Assembly (NCBI RefSeq): GCF_000143415.4
Contig: NW_003314265.1
Coordinates: 3,066,559 to 3,130,558 of the forward strand
Origin: Selaginella moellendorffii
Taxonomy: Eukaryota; Streptophyta; Lycopodiopsida; Selaginellales; Selaginellaceae
Reading direction: 5' to 3'
DNA length: 64,000 nucleotides
Part shown: positions 34,168 to 46,204 of the stretch, in pieces
Position numbering within the stretch: the stretch's first letter is position 1
Layout: every line of letters begins with the position of its first letter
Notes under the pieces: model-generated
Databases searched by the model: none
The model's input: only the letters and a program-made list of their open reading frames with translations
Told to the model about the DNA's origin: nothing
Translations under genes and position numbers: made by a program

Positions 34168-37100
34168 ACTCCACCACCCATAGACGAAGTTCGATGTCCT
34201 CATCGAACGGTAAACCATTTTGTAAAGTAACACTCGCATGTGTTACCATTTCCATCCTTGGCACCTAGCCAATATTTGTCAATGGTTTGACATTGAAGGC
34301 TCACCATGCCTTTTGCATATGCCTCAATGGTTTGACACCAAAGGCTCACCATGCCTTGCCTATCCTCTAAGGAGGGTAGTCTCTCCAACTTAGAGACTGA
34401 TTGGACCACATGTAGTGGTTCTCTCCTTTTATTGGTTTAGTTCTCGCTAAACCTCTTAGAGACCCTTCTCTAAGTTAATCCCACTACTCCTTCTCGAGTA
34501 GTCTCAATTTCCATCTATTGAATGTTTGCACCTTGGAACTTTTATTCTTTTGACTTTTGGAAGTCAATTTCCTAGGTGTCTCCAACACCTTGCCTTGCAC
34601 AGATTGTGCAACTCCACTTCCCTATCCTAGGAAGTTCATTACTTGAGGGCACCATCATCCTCTCTTCTATTTCGTGCCACCTTGGGCACTAAGTTCCATT
34701 TATCATACTTTGTGCTAAGGCTGTCTATGGCCCTATCATTTGGCTACTTTACCGCTCCCTCCCTTGGAGCTTCCACTTTCGCCAAATCGGAGCAATTCGG
34801 AATCCATCCTTGGAAACACACTTCCTTTCCCGCAATATGTTAGCGTCCAACATATTAGTGTTCCTCGCCTGACTTTGCCACTTGGATTCCTTCCAAGGGA
34901 TTCCACGGCCCTATCTTGGCCACTCATCTTTTGCTCCTATCCGTTGATTGTTGCACCAAGCAACATCGAATCTCTACCTCCCTCCTTGAGGTATTCTTTT
35001 GATTCCATAGCAAAGGCTCTGCTTTGCCAAGACTAGAGTGTTCACCCCTAGTAAGTCTCTTTTAGCATCTTCTGCTGTGGGCTCTATCCATGGCCCAACT
35101 TTGTGACCCTCCCATGGGTCTCTTTAAAGACTACCTTCCTTGGACACACTATGCCATCGCAATGACATAGCTCATTTCCCTAAGGTGCTTTTCCCACTTG
35201 GTCACCTTGACCAAGCCACACCATCATCAATAGTTCAAATCAACACTTTGAACTAGGAACCTTATTCCTTAACCCAAACAAGGACCTTGTCCTTATTTAG
35301 CCACAAGATCACCTAGTGATCTCACCTCGGCACCTTAACAGATTTGCCAATAGGTACTAAGTCTTCCAGACCTTTAACTTGTTAACTACGACCCCGGGGG
35401 CATCCCCCACACTTGGCGGTGCGCCCAAGCCAGCCCTTCCGGCCAAGGGTCCATAGCAACTGAGATTAGGTGTCCCCATCTCACTCACCACGTCCTTGGT
35501 GCCACTTGCACCAAAGCGTTCAAGTTAGATATGCCGAGCTTTCACACTAAGCAATCTAACCGTGCATCACGACTCCGAGGCATCCCTTGCTTGGCGGTGT
35601 GCCCAAACCAGTCTCCCCACTGAGAGTCCATGACCACCGAAATATGAGTGTCCTCATATTCCAAACCATCACCACGCCCTAGTGATTTGGGACTCGAACC
35701 CAAGCACTAGAGAGTCGGGACTCGAACCCAACCTCCGTATATGCATCTACGGACGGCATCACACAAGATGCCTGGCATGACTCCCCACGCCGGTGCACCA
35801 ACTTATTTTTAAAGCGCGCTACAGATCACAGCTTAGGAACCTAGTTCCCCCACACTGCCAAGTCCTCTCACTTGACATATCTGTGATCATGCATGGGCTC
35901 CTCCATGCTTGGCCCCATGGGCCACCCTTTTTGAAGTTAGCACCTTCAACTAGGGTATTTGTTCCCCCCAACTTGCCAATCTCACTTAGCAAGTCATCCG
36001 GCCACCGTAACATGGTTCATGCATAAGCGTGGAAGTTCTTAACCATCCACTTTCGTTCAAAGCCTTCTCTTTGAACACTCGGGAACTACTTCCCTAACCT
36101 TGACAGCCTTGCCTCATGGCAAGCTTCAAGACCACGCTTCTACTGCGCCACTCTGATTTCGCGCGTTCTATGAACCATTTACACTTGGCCTTTCTAGGTA
36201 CTAAGCTACCTAGAATCATCTTTGGGAACCTTGAAGGAACTCTGTCCCTTAGCTTGCTAAGGCCTCCCTTTTTGCAAGCTTTCCAATTGCCACATAGTCT
36301 AACATGGATAATTCCATATTTTAGACTCTCTATGGCATCACGGTTGCTAGCGGCAACACCCTCGAGCCCCCACTTGATTCTCCACTCCCAGCTGGCATAA
36401 CCAACCTTGGTTATGCCCTTCGATTTCTATGGTTCAATTCCATCCCAATACTACTTGCCTTTTGGCCCCATATGTTTCCTTTGGTTATTCTCCTCCAGAC
36501 CAGGAGGATAGCTTTGCACTTTCTATCATGCCTTAGCAAGTATTCTTAAGGATGAACCTACCCAATAGCCCAAGGAGTGGTTCTTCAATCCGGGTATGCT
36601 CACCTTATAATCCCACACACTGGGATTACATTGTTGCTTATGGGCCTTTACATGCCCATCACTAGCCTTGCCAAAATTCCATTCTTGGCTTTGTCCAACT
36701 CAGGTAAACAGTTCTCTCCTGTCTCCGCAACCTTGGACATTTGGATAGCACCTTCTATCCATCATTTGCTAGAGACTTAGTCCCTTGGGCTTTATCCATT
36801 GCCCTCGCGACATCAAACACCACCTTCTGGCGTTCTAGAGTGTTCGGGTGTCCCAATGATGGCTTTCTTGACAATGAGTATTTCCTTTTATGACATTGAC
36901 TTACTATATCGCAACACAAGCAACTTATCCCCCGTAAGGGTGTATCCGACTTCCCTATGCTATTAAGAAGTCTTGGGTAGCTACCTTCTACCCGTTCAAC
37001 CAGTTATTTTGCACCTCTTGCTTAATTGTCTCATAGTTGTCAAGTCCTACAACTCATTGTTTGGTGCTTTCACACCTCCATCATTATCTGGGTCACCACA

Positions 37101-38854
37101 CTCCAACTGCATGCTCTGCAGATTAGGCTATGCCATTCCCATTTCCATTGGGATTCCTTTGGCAAGGGGTTCTCATGAACCCACCAACATAGCCTCAAGG
37201 TATCACACCTTGGCACATTTGGTGTCTCCACACCATCGGCTCCACGAGCCTACCTCTATGACACTTCCCCTTCGTGTTTATGTCTTTGCCAAGACCAACA
37301 CCGCTCTTTCTCATGCCAACCATCCGTTAGCACTGCACCATAGAGGTCACACACAACTTTGTGTCAAAGTTGTTTTCTTCTGAGAACACCTTTCCCATAA
37401 CTTTAGCATGGCACATTTTGCCATCGATGAGATACCCTCTGTTCTCATCCTTGGATCCTATGATCCCCCCCCATCCTTTGTGGGGTACAACACACCTCAG
37501 TCCAAATGCTTCCATTAGTCCTTTTAGGACCATTCCTTGACTCTACTTGAGTCATCAGCAGTTTTGGACTTGGTTAATTCACAGACCCTTAAGGTCCTAC
37601 TTGTGAGGCACTAGCTCACTGGAATACACTTCTTGCATTCCTGTCCTACTCAAAAGGACTATTTTCACAAGTGTTACTCCGACACTTGATTTTGTTCTCT
37701 GGGGGCAACTTTTGCCCCTTAGGACTACTTGTCCATGCGATGAGAATACCACTCATCTCTAAGTACACCCCCCAACTCCTTGGGTTGTTCCAGCATTTAT
37801 TAAAGGTAGCCCCGGCTACCATTTCAAGGACTTGAGTGTAAGCAACCAAAGGGAACGACTCGAGAGACGATCCATAAGGGTTCAAATATAGAGGGAAAGG
37901 GCCCATGAACAAGAGTGCACCCCCTTTTCCAATCAGTTAAGGGTCTTGGGATAGTTGGAGTTAAGCGTCCTTGGGTTTGAATAGTACTGGGCTGGGTGAC
38001 CTCCCGGGAAGTCCAAATTCAGGAGCTTACATTTGGTATCAGAGGGGTCTCGGGTCCGACTCTGTTGGTTGTTGATTGACATCTGGCTGGTCCAGTTTGC
38101 TCCCGCTGGGCTCGACCCAAAGGGTAGGGTGTTAAGAGAGCGAGGCTCTCGGGAGAGCTGCGGCTCTCAGCTTCCGTTCACGAGGGCGTGAACTTGCAGG
38201 GAAGCGTGGTGGATTGTAAGCAACCAAAGGGAACGACTCGAGAGACGATCCATAAGGGTTCAAATATAGAGGGAAAGGGCCCATGAACAAGAGTGCACCC
38301 CCTTTTCCAATCAGTTAAGGGTCTTGGGATAGTTGGAGTTAAGCGTCCTTGGGTTTGAATAGTACTGGGCTGGGTGACCTCCCGGGAAGTCCAAATTCAG
38401 GAGCTTACATTGAGTCCTCTTCCGTATTTGACCTCCCACGGTCATTACCTCTGGTCTCACATTCATGAGCACCAACTTCAACTATATGAGGATAATCTTG
38501 TGACTCCTTTATTGTTTTGGAGTCTCTATCTTTCCCGTGATCCCAACTTTAGTTGTTTACCACAACAACCTTAGCCAATTTGCTGAGACAAATGCTCATC
38601 CGGATCACATCCTCAACTCAATGAGGAAAACCTTGCACTATTCCCAAGATCCCAAAGTCGTTCCATTATTGGCCCTTTTCTATCCACCACCTCGTCTACA
38701 AGTTCACACATGAACTGTAATGGAGAGCCATGTCTTCCCGACTTGCTATTCCTCAAGGATAGGCCCACTCCTCGGACCTTCCGATGCCAACACTAGTGGT
38801 GATATACTTGAGCACCAATAAAAGTCGGACTAAGGAACAGCTCCGATACCAAAT
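34168..38854 (-). other. Internal region of the LARD-like element, non-coding
   Basis: No gag, protease, reverse transcriptase or integrase motif is found in either strand. The longest frame is 136 codons (36,973-37,383, plus strand, antisense to the element). Two loosely similar blocks at about 35,390-35,530 and 35,575-35,700 share GGCATCCC...TTGGCGGTG and TCTCACTC/CCTCATATTCC contexts. GGGACTCGAACCCAA occurs twice near 35,690 and 35,717, resembling the T-arm of a tRNA. A TRIM lies at 37,837-38,409. Confidence 0.7.
37837..38409 (+). mobile_element. TRIM family 1, intact copy nested in the LARD-like element
   Basis: Two 195-bp LTRs (37,837-38,031 and 38,215-38,409), apparently identical, start TGTAAGCAACC and end GGAGCTTACA. 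TTTGGTATCAGAGG follows the first (primer-binding site) and GGGAAGCGTGGTGGAT precedes the second (polypurine tract). The target-site duplication is TTGAG (37,832-37,836 and 38,410-38,414). The 573-bp element has no coding capacity. It is the youngest layer of the nest. Confidence 0.96.
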
Positions 38855-39969
38855 TGTAGGCGACTAAATTTTCCATTCTACTTTAGTCACTTAACCACAC
38901 CTCTGACCACTTGGAGGAGTCTCATTCACAACCTCCATAAGTCCAATCCAGGACTTTGGGACTTGCTAGCCCCGAGAATGGCATCCCTGCCACTCAACAT
39001 TTGCACTTGGTCCAAGTGCTCCACGTGTCCGATCCCATGACCGACACTCAAAGGTACCACCGACATAGCAGCCCGTTACGCTAAGGCCATGCCCAATCAC
39101 CTTTGCCACACAAGGTAGTCCAATACCACTTGCATCACCGTCTTGGCTCTCCAAGACTAGGCAAACCATCCGTGAGTGGTCATCTCAGATCCACTCCTTA
39201 GCATCCTTAGGATGCCCACCGACAAGGGGAATAGCCTTCCCCAATATCCCTCTGTCAGTCCCCACTAAGTCCCTTTCTGCCCCTGGCCGTGTTTGCCAAC
39301 ACTGCCACTGGATCGAGGCCCACAGGCCCGACCACTAAGTCCCACGGTCCTCTGGGACTTCCTCACCACACGACTGTGTCCTTGGTCACTACCCCAGAGG
39401 ACTGCTCCTCTTCCTTTCCACAGTCTGGGCCTTTAGGACAACATTTCGGAACACCGTGGCCTTACGCGAGCCACCTGGGTACTCTCCTCGCCTTCTGCCA
39501 TTGGGTGCTCTAGCCATGGGCTTAGAGCGGGTTCCGTTGAGCCACACCAGGTATCCAAGTAGGTAGTGCCACCCACACTTGGACTGGGAGCATCGGCCAG
39601 TCGATCTCCCGGGGGAACTAGAGCCGGCTCTTGAACACTTCACCAAGCTACCCCGCTTGTCGGTTTGTGTTCACTCTAGTCTTGGACTTCCCAGTGGGCA
39701 GCTCATCACCCAACACTGGGTCCGGCCTTCCTGGGCCAAACTGGCCTTTCCTGGCCAAACTGGCTCCACTGCAGTCCTCCCCCTACTATACTTTTGGAGC
39801 TCACCAAACCCCCCAGGGTCTGGGAGACGAACGCTTTGGGCTTTCACCCTCTCAGACTCGAACTCGGACTCGGACTCGGACTTAGACTCGGACTCGGACT
39901 CGGACTCGGACTCGGACTCGGGCTCGATCTCGATCTCGGCCTCGGCCTCGGTCTCGTTCTCGGTCCCGA

Positions 39970-40001
<32 letters not shown>

Positions 40002-40687
40002 CCGGTCTCGGTCTCGACTTCGGACTCCATCTCGGACTCCATCTCGGGTCCATCTCGGACTCCATCTCGGGTCCATCTCGGACTCCATTTCGGGTCCATC
40101 TCGGACTCCATCTCGGGTCCGTCTCGGACTCCATCTCGGACTCCATTTCGGGTCCATCTCGGGTCCACCTCGGACTCCATCTCGAAATCCATCTCGGACT
40201 CCATTTCGGGTCCACCTCGGACTCCATCTCGAAATCCATCTCGGACTCCATTTCGGGTCCATCTCTGGTCCACCTCGGACTCCACTTCGGACTTCCAATC
40301 GGGTCCATCTCGGACTCCACTTCGGACTCCAACTCGGGTCCATCTCGGACTCCACTTCGGACTCCAACTCGGGTCCATCTCGGACTCCACTTCGGACTCC
40401 AACTCGAGTCCATCTCGGACTCCACTTTGGACTCCAACTCGAGTCCATCTCGGACACTTCCACGTGTCATGTGTTGGTCCTTTTGGGTCCCTTTTTGGAG
40501 CCTCGCTTTTTGCTCGCTTCGTGCTCGTTCCTCGAGCACTTCGTTGGGAGTTCCACTCCCGCTCTTGACTTTTCAAGTCGGAGCTTTTGGTCCAAACGTG
40601 TTACGCTCGTTTGGCTCTCGCTTCAGCCACTACCACGTGGCACCCTTTCCGGCTCCACTTTGGGGCCTAGGGATTTTGTGTCTCACA
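38855..40687 (-). repeat. 5' LTR of the LARD-like element
   Basis: 1,833 bp, 24 bp longer than its partner because of minisatellite changes. It contains an extra TCTCGAAATCCATC variant unit twice, absent from the 3' LTR. Confidence 0.93.
39850..40460. repeat. Minisatellite array in the 5' LTR
   Basis: Same unit types as in the 3' LTR, but with a different order and number of 12-base units. Confidence 0.93.
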
Positions 40688-40692
40688 CCTAC

Positions 40693-42245
40693 TTCAAAGA
40701 TGTACCGGAGAACATAACAATTGGAGGTTGAAATCCCTTTCCAAACCACACATCTTTAACACCACTATACTCTAGCGAGACATGCTTAATACTCCACTTT
40801 ATCTTCGGATTCACCTTTACCAACCATGGCATCCCAAGAATGAGATCCACACGATAGATATCCATGAGATAAAAAGTCTTCATAAGTGTGGTTTTGTCAA
40901 CTAACACTTCTAGCTCTTCTACAAAAGCATCGAAATGCTGAGCAAAGGTAACTGGACCTTCCACTGTGTATGGAGGAACTCTGTGTATGACTAGGCCATG
41001 CTCCGCAATGAACTTTGCCGAAACAAAATTATCATCGCTCCCACTATCCAGTAAAAGTCACATTGGACCGCCACGGAACATGCCCTTCAACATTAAAGTT
41101 GATTCACAAGTATCCTCAAGCTCCATCTTGTTGCACACATAGTTGAGTTGACGAGCAACAATTGAAAGCCTCTTCCTTCACTGCAAGGTTGGAATGGTCT
41201 TCCCCGTCATCTTCATGCTGCAAAATTTGCAACTTTTTAATATTTAATTTACCGTCAGTAGAAGATTGGCCATTCTCTTTGCTCTGCTGCTTGTTCTTCA
41301 GCTATGGACAATCAGCTTTGTAGTGTCCAAGCTTGCCACAATGATAACAACCTTGTTTATAATTCTTCACAAAGAACTTCTGCTTCTTTGACCCTTTTGC
41401 ATCTGACTTTAACTTGTGGTGCTTGTTCCCATCCTTGTATCCATGGTGATCATCACAACAATTCTCGACAGAAGGATTCTGCGAATGCTTGCAAGATTTG
41501 TACTTGTCATTGTCAATGAGCTGCATCAAAGAGCTCCTCTAAACTCTTTGTAGGATGAGAACGACGTAAGTGTTGCTGCATGTTCTCACTATGAAGGCCA
41601 TCAATGAAGTAGGACTTGTTTTAATCTGGATCCTTCATTGGAACACGGCTAATCAAGCAAGTAAGCTTTTCAATATAGTCCCCAAGCATCATTTTCCCTT
41701 GCTGAAAATGTCAAAGTTCTATATAAGCATTTTCCACATCATAGTGAAGGAGAAAATGTAAATGGAAAGCAGCCTCATATTCATCCATGGTAGATATTGG
41801 TGGTTTCTTATCTGCAACACGAGACTCCTCAAGGCAATTCCACCACTACAAACCCGCATCATGCAAAACCATTGAAATAGCCACTAAAGCCTCTACATTT
41901 GGAGTTCCCTTAGCAGCCAAGAACTTCTTCATATTAACGAGATACTCGTCCACGCCACCATCACCAGAAAAGATTAGAATCTTGAGTGGATCTACCAAAA
42001 AAGGCTTACTTGGAGCGCTACCACATATACCCTTGAGTGCCTCAACATGTTCATGCATGGTATCTATCATGCCATGCATCTCATCTTACATTTTTTGCTG
42101 ATTTCGATTAAGGGCTCGTAGCTCATGAACAACATCTTGAATGATTTAAATCTCCACAACTCCGTTGGCACCATCATTGGCACCATCATTGACAATAGGA
42201 TTTCAACGTTCAGCTTCGTCGGCCATTGCAATCAACTCCTCTGAT
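40693..42245 (-). pseudogene. Gypsy gag and protease
   Basis: The gag part (about 42,230-41,300) includes a capsid-like stretch (LKILIFSGDGGVDEYL, in 41,846-42,079) and a CCHC zinc knuckle CYHCGKLGHYKADC at 41,304-41,345. The protease part (40,689-40,964) has VDLILGMPWL. Several stops and a frame change after the capsid region disable it. Its first ATG follows the primer-binding site within about 20 bases. Confidence 0.85.
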
Positions 42246-42467
42246 ACCAATGTTATGATATAGTGCAAAAAGACAAAAATTTAGTCACTCTAGACTATGT
42301 TATGCCACCTCTTAAAATTCCTCACCACCCAACCACCCCTAAGCTACCTCAAAACCTCCATTGTGAGCTTTAAGGTAGGTTAAGACCCTTACCTTAACAT
42401 GCCTTAAAATACCCTTGAGCCTCCCTTTGACCGATGTTGACCACGTGGTCAAAGTTGGCGCCTAATA

Positions 42468-43887
42468 GGTTTCCCCTATATGCTATGTGCAGAGGAAGGA
42501 GGACAGGAATTTATTGAGATTGGAAGACAATTGTATCTCTTGTAAGTCATATAATCTTATAATAAACACAACACATATTCCTTTTTCTTTTCTAATAGAT
42601 TGAGGGTTTCCTCCAAGATTTGCTCAATAGAGAGGTTTCTTCTCAACTTACAAAGCCCAAATTTGGCTTAGTGAAGGATCACACCTGAAGGTGTTAACTA
42701 CTCCCAATCCTCCCCTATTTCACCCATTGGTTCACTCGGTGTGCAAAAACCAAGCCTAAGCTCATAGCCAAAGCTAAAGATGAAGAAAAAGAAGGCTATA
42801 TCATAGCTAAGGATGATATCGAGGCTTGAGTAGAGTAATGCCATACTTATTGAGCTTCAAGAGGTTATTTGTTTGGAAAGCGATGCTTTCAAACAAGTAA
42901 TAGACTATCTTTTGAAGAAATTTATCAGTATGTCATTAAGCACAAATGGTAAGTGATGGCAATTACAAGATGCCCACCAAAGAATATAGAAAATATTTTA
43001 TATATTCAAAACTTCTATGTTTGATAATTTCATACTTTCAGAACTATATTCATTTGATTGCTTCAAAACTCAATGTTACATATTATTATATGAGATGGGG
43101 TTCATGAATGACTCTAAAAGCTACTTCTGTAACCATTCTTTACTAGAATATGATTTTGGAATGAAAATTACTTGCCCAAATGTTGCTGATATTGAAAATG
43201 AAGTTGGTTTTTCAAATAAGTCATCTCTTTAGATATGAGTGATCTCCTTAGGCCAGAACCCTAGTGAATCTATTGTAAAATTATGTAACTTGGATTGTCA
43301 TTCTTCATTGAATTCTGTAAAGTGGACAAAAAGTGGATTAGACAAATAAGGTTCATAAACGGCTAAAGCCATACCTTACACAATCTCTACAAACCACTAT
43401 TGCAAATCCTCTCAAAGGCCTTTGAAGTGTAAAATTGCCACTATATCCTTTGTTCAAATTATAACTCACACTGTGGATATCTATAGTAAAAAGTTGGTGC
43501 CAATGCTTGACAGTACTTTGAAAAGTACTCCACTTTTCTGAGAACAGTAATGTGCTTCCATCCTCATCGAGTGTTGGAAACCTACTCACAAGGCATCCTT
43601 GACCAGCTGCAACTTCAAGAAAAGTGTGTAATAGACCATAATTGCCATATACTCCTCTATAATATTATTATAATTGCTATTGAGGTCCTCTAGAGCCATC
43701 TCCAAAACTGGTGGAGATGAATAATTGCTAGGTCTCTAATATCTCCTTCCTTGCTTCTTTCTTTTTATTTGTTGTCTGGAGACCTATGGTGACTCACAAC
43801 ATATTCCCTTCATCCCAAATCTAAGGGGCACATAACTTCAAGTCTATCTTGAAAAGCCCATCTTTTGATAGTCTTTTGTCACAGTAT
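42468..43887. other. Unassigned region
   Basis: Open frames at 43,017-43,232 (plus, 71 codons) and 43,353-43,589 (minus, 78 codons) belong to no family I recognise. No splice-compatible gene could be built. The sequence is AT-rich and probably transposon-derived. Confidence 0.35.
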
Positions 43888-44455
43888 AAGCTCCTAAATT
43901 TAGACTTTCTGAGATATCACCTATCCCAGTACTATTCAAATCCAAGGACACTTAATCCTAAATATCCTAATACCCTTAACCAATTATAAAAGAGGTATTT
44001 ATGATAAACTAGATGTAAGCAACCAAAGAGAACGACTTGAGAGACGATCCATGAGGTTCAAATATAAAGGAAAAGGGCCCATGAATAAAAGTGCACCCAC
44101 TTTTCCAATTGGTTAAGGATCTTAGGATATTTGGGGTTAAGCATTCTTGGGTTTGAATAGTACTGGGCTAGATGACCTTCTAGGAAGTCCAAACTTAGGA
44201 GCTTACATTTGGTATTAGAGCGGTCTCAAATCATTTGGTATCGTTGGTGACCTCCTAGGAAGTTTAAACTCAGGAGCTTACACTAGACTCAATTTCAACA
44301 CTAAACTCAATTTCAACATGTGATATGATTCCCCTAACCAACTAACAAAGTTGAACCTAAGCCCTCTCTAATACCAAATATAAGTTCCTGAATTTAGACT
44401 TTTTAGGAGGTCATCCACTCTAGTATTATTCAAACCCAATGATACTTAATTGTAG
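43888..44455 (-). mobile_element. Old TRIM family 1 copy, minus orientation
   Basis: Reverse-complement LTR pieces lie at about 43,891-44,008 (TAAGCTCCTAAATTTAGAC start) and 44,388-44,455, with a reversed primer-binding site remnant (CTCTCTAATACCAAA) just before the second. It is diverged and interrupted by a younger TRIM at 44,014-44,282. Confidence 0.75.
44014..44282 (+). mobile_element. Internally deleted TRIM family 1 inserted in the older TRIM
   Basis: A complete LTR (44,014-44,207, TGTAAGCAACC to GCTTACA), then TTTGGTATTAGAGC (primer-binding site), then only the last part of a second LTR (ending AGGAGCTTACA at 44,282). Flanked by the duplication CTAGA (44,009-44,013 and 44,283-44,287), so it integrated as a unit and later lost most of its interior and second LTR. 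Confidence 0.9.
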
Positions 44456-44959
44456 TGCACGTGGTTTTCACCTTTTATCCTATGTTCATTTTCATGATAA
44501 AGTAACAACCTCCTCCTCCGTTGACTCCAGAGAAGCAATTGGTGTAATTGCTTAATGCTATGTGGATGTAGTTGAATAATCAAACTCAATTAATAATGGT
44601 ATTCATAGCACGTGGTACAACTCCTCTTTCTCTTATTGTTAATCCTTTATTCAGCTGGAGTCAAGGACTCTCACTACTCATTTGACTCATTATTTCCTAA
44701 AAGAATGTTTATATCAAGACTTTCCACTGCAATAAATATTAGTATAGTGGGATTTTTATAGCCATTAGATTGGTTTTAATTCAGACCACTCGCTTTTGTA
44801 TATAAGCGAGGAATCGTAAAGATGATATGTATCATTGGTTTAATCACTTTACAATAATTGTTACTTTTCATTCTTGAGATGATGCTCATGACCCTACGTG
44901 CATGTGGAGACCATCTCAGAAAATATTGGAGGATGCCACCTAGACAAAGCCAAGTTGTA

Positions 44960-45990
44960 CATATTTGTTGACAAGAGCATTTTGTGGACATATCAAAAGG
45001 CTGTCTAGGGCTCTGACTCACAGTTTTGGGGTACGGCTATTCAAGATAGAGATGGATTCTTTTGTTGAGAATCAAACATTTGAAATGTTTGATGCTCCAA
45101 GTGGGTGCAAGCTTATAGACTTTAAATGGGTGTTTCAACAGACTCATGATCACATGATGGATCAGTATCATTACAGGGTTTATCTCATCTGAAAGGCATT
45201 TACGCAAGTGAAAGGTGTCAACTATGACAAGACATTCTCTCTGGTCATGAAGATGACTACATACAAACCATCCTTACCACTGCAAATGCCAAGGATTGAA
45301 GAGTTCACCAAATGAATGTTAAAATTACTTTTCTCCACGGTGAGGTAGCTGTTCATACATATCCTTATGGGTTTTCCTAGTCATGCAGATCATGACAAGG
45401 TCTAGAAGCTTGTATAGATTGAAACAATTATCCCATGTTTGGTATCACAAATTTGATAAAGCACTGCAGTAACAAGGGTTTCACCATGTTGCAGTTAACT
45501 CCAATGAGGGAGAAAGGGATGACATGCTCATTGTTGCTCTTTACGTCAATATGATCACTAAGGGAGATGAAGCAATCATATGATTGAAGGCCACACTAAC
45601 CAACACTTTTCATATGAAAGATCTTGGTGAGTGCAAACCTTTTTGGTCATCCAAATTGAGTGGTACCCCAAGAATGCCACCATGAAGTTCCACTAAAGTT
45701 ATTATGTAAAGCGTCTTCCACAGCGTTTTGGCATGGGGTAATGCCACCCCGTGAGGATGCCCATGGTCACTAGCATTTTGACCCCAAGGAATGCAAGGGA
45801 GGAACTTAGCAAGGAAGTTCCTCATCAGCTGTTTGATGGCACTTGTGATGAAGCCAGACATTTGTTACGCAACTATTGCATTGAGCCAGTTCAATGCAAA
45901 ACCATGCACCAACCATTGGAAGACCACAAAGCACAGTCTGCAATACCTCAAAGGGACGATGAATTATAATTTAGTTATTTGACGACTGAC
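44960..45990 (+). pseudogene. Ty1/copia reverse-transcriptase remnant
   Basis: Translated pieces show the copia order: IEMDSFVENQTFEMFDAPSG and KLIDFKWVFQ (45,040-45,150), AFTQVKGVNYDKTFSLVMK (about 45,196-45,250), and SLQYLKGTMNYNL (about 45,930-45,975). These match the conserved start (E-x-x-SL-x-x-N-x-T, KWVF) and the end (YLKGT) of copia reverse transcriptases. Many stops and frameshifts; no LTR assigned. Confidence 0.78.
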
Positions 45991-46204
45991 TTGGAGGCTA
46001 TACAAATGCAAGTTGGGCAACAAACAAAGGCTGTTGATCCACAACAAGTTTTAGCTTGCAACTTTGCGGGGCTGCATACTGGAGGACCTTGGGCATCCAC
46101 AGTGAGGCCCAATCATTGGAAGGTGTGACAATCAAAGCAAAATAGCAATGACATGGAACCTGTTCTTCCACGGTCACAAGACATTCTTATGCAGTTCCAC
46201 TACA

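Larger units (their letters stand above)
32359..40687 (-). mobile_element. LARD-like non-autonomous LTR element inserted in the gypsy element
   Basis: LTRs at 38,855-40,687 (5') and 32,359-34,167 (3') start TGTGAGACACAAAATC and end CGCCTACA in element sense. The target-site duplication is CCTAC (32,354-32,358 and 40,688-40,692). The primer-binding site TTTGGTATCGGAGC adjoins the 5' LTR, and GGTGGTGGAG-type purines adjoin the 3' LTR, so the element reads on the minus strand. The 4.7-kb internal region has no retroviral domain and no minus-strand ORF above about 90 codons, so it depends on enzymes supplied elsewhere. The LTRs are nearly identical outside their minisatellite, indicating a recent insertion. 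Confidence 0.93.
29328..42467 (-). mobile_element. Ty3/gypsy element, disabled, split by a LARD-like insertion
   Basis: Minus-strand element with short LTRs at 42,251-42,467 (5') and 29,328-29,538 (3'). They share TGTTATGATATAG/TGTTATAATCC starts, CCTCACCACCCAACCACCCCTAA and CCACGTGGTCAAAG. TTGGTATCAGAG next to the 5' LTR is the primer-binding site, and GGGCGGAAGAAT before the 3' LTR is the polypurine tract. Order from the 5' end: gag with a zinc knuckle, protease, [insertion 32,359-40,687], reverse transcriptase, RNase H, integrase. This is the Ty3/gypsy order. Stops and frameshifts occur in every domain. The LTR-flanking pentamers do not match. Confidence 0.88.

Noticed and set aside
33083-34230. 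Long overlapping frames (up to 329 codons) rich in Ser/Asp, Arg/Asp or Leu/Gly in the LTR arrays here and at 0.2-0.6, 13.9-14.5 and 39.6-40.7 kb
   Set aside because: They arise from a 12-bp repeat without stop codons, open in several frames of both strands at once, and lie inside LTRs with clear ends and target-site duplications.
42251-42467. A target-site duplication for the gypsy element
   Set aside because: The pentamer before 29,328 (ACTAT) does not match the bases after 42,467 (GGTTT), so none is claimed.
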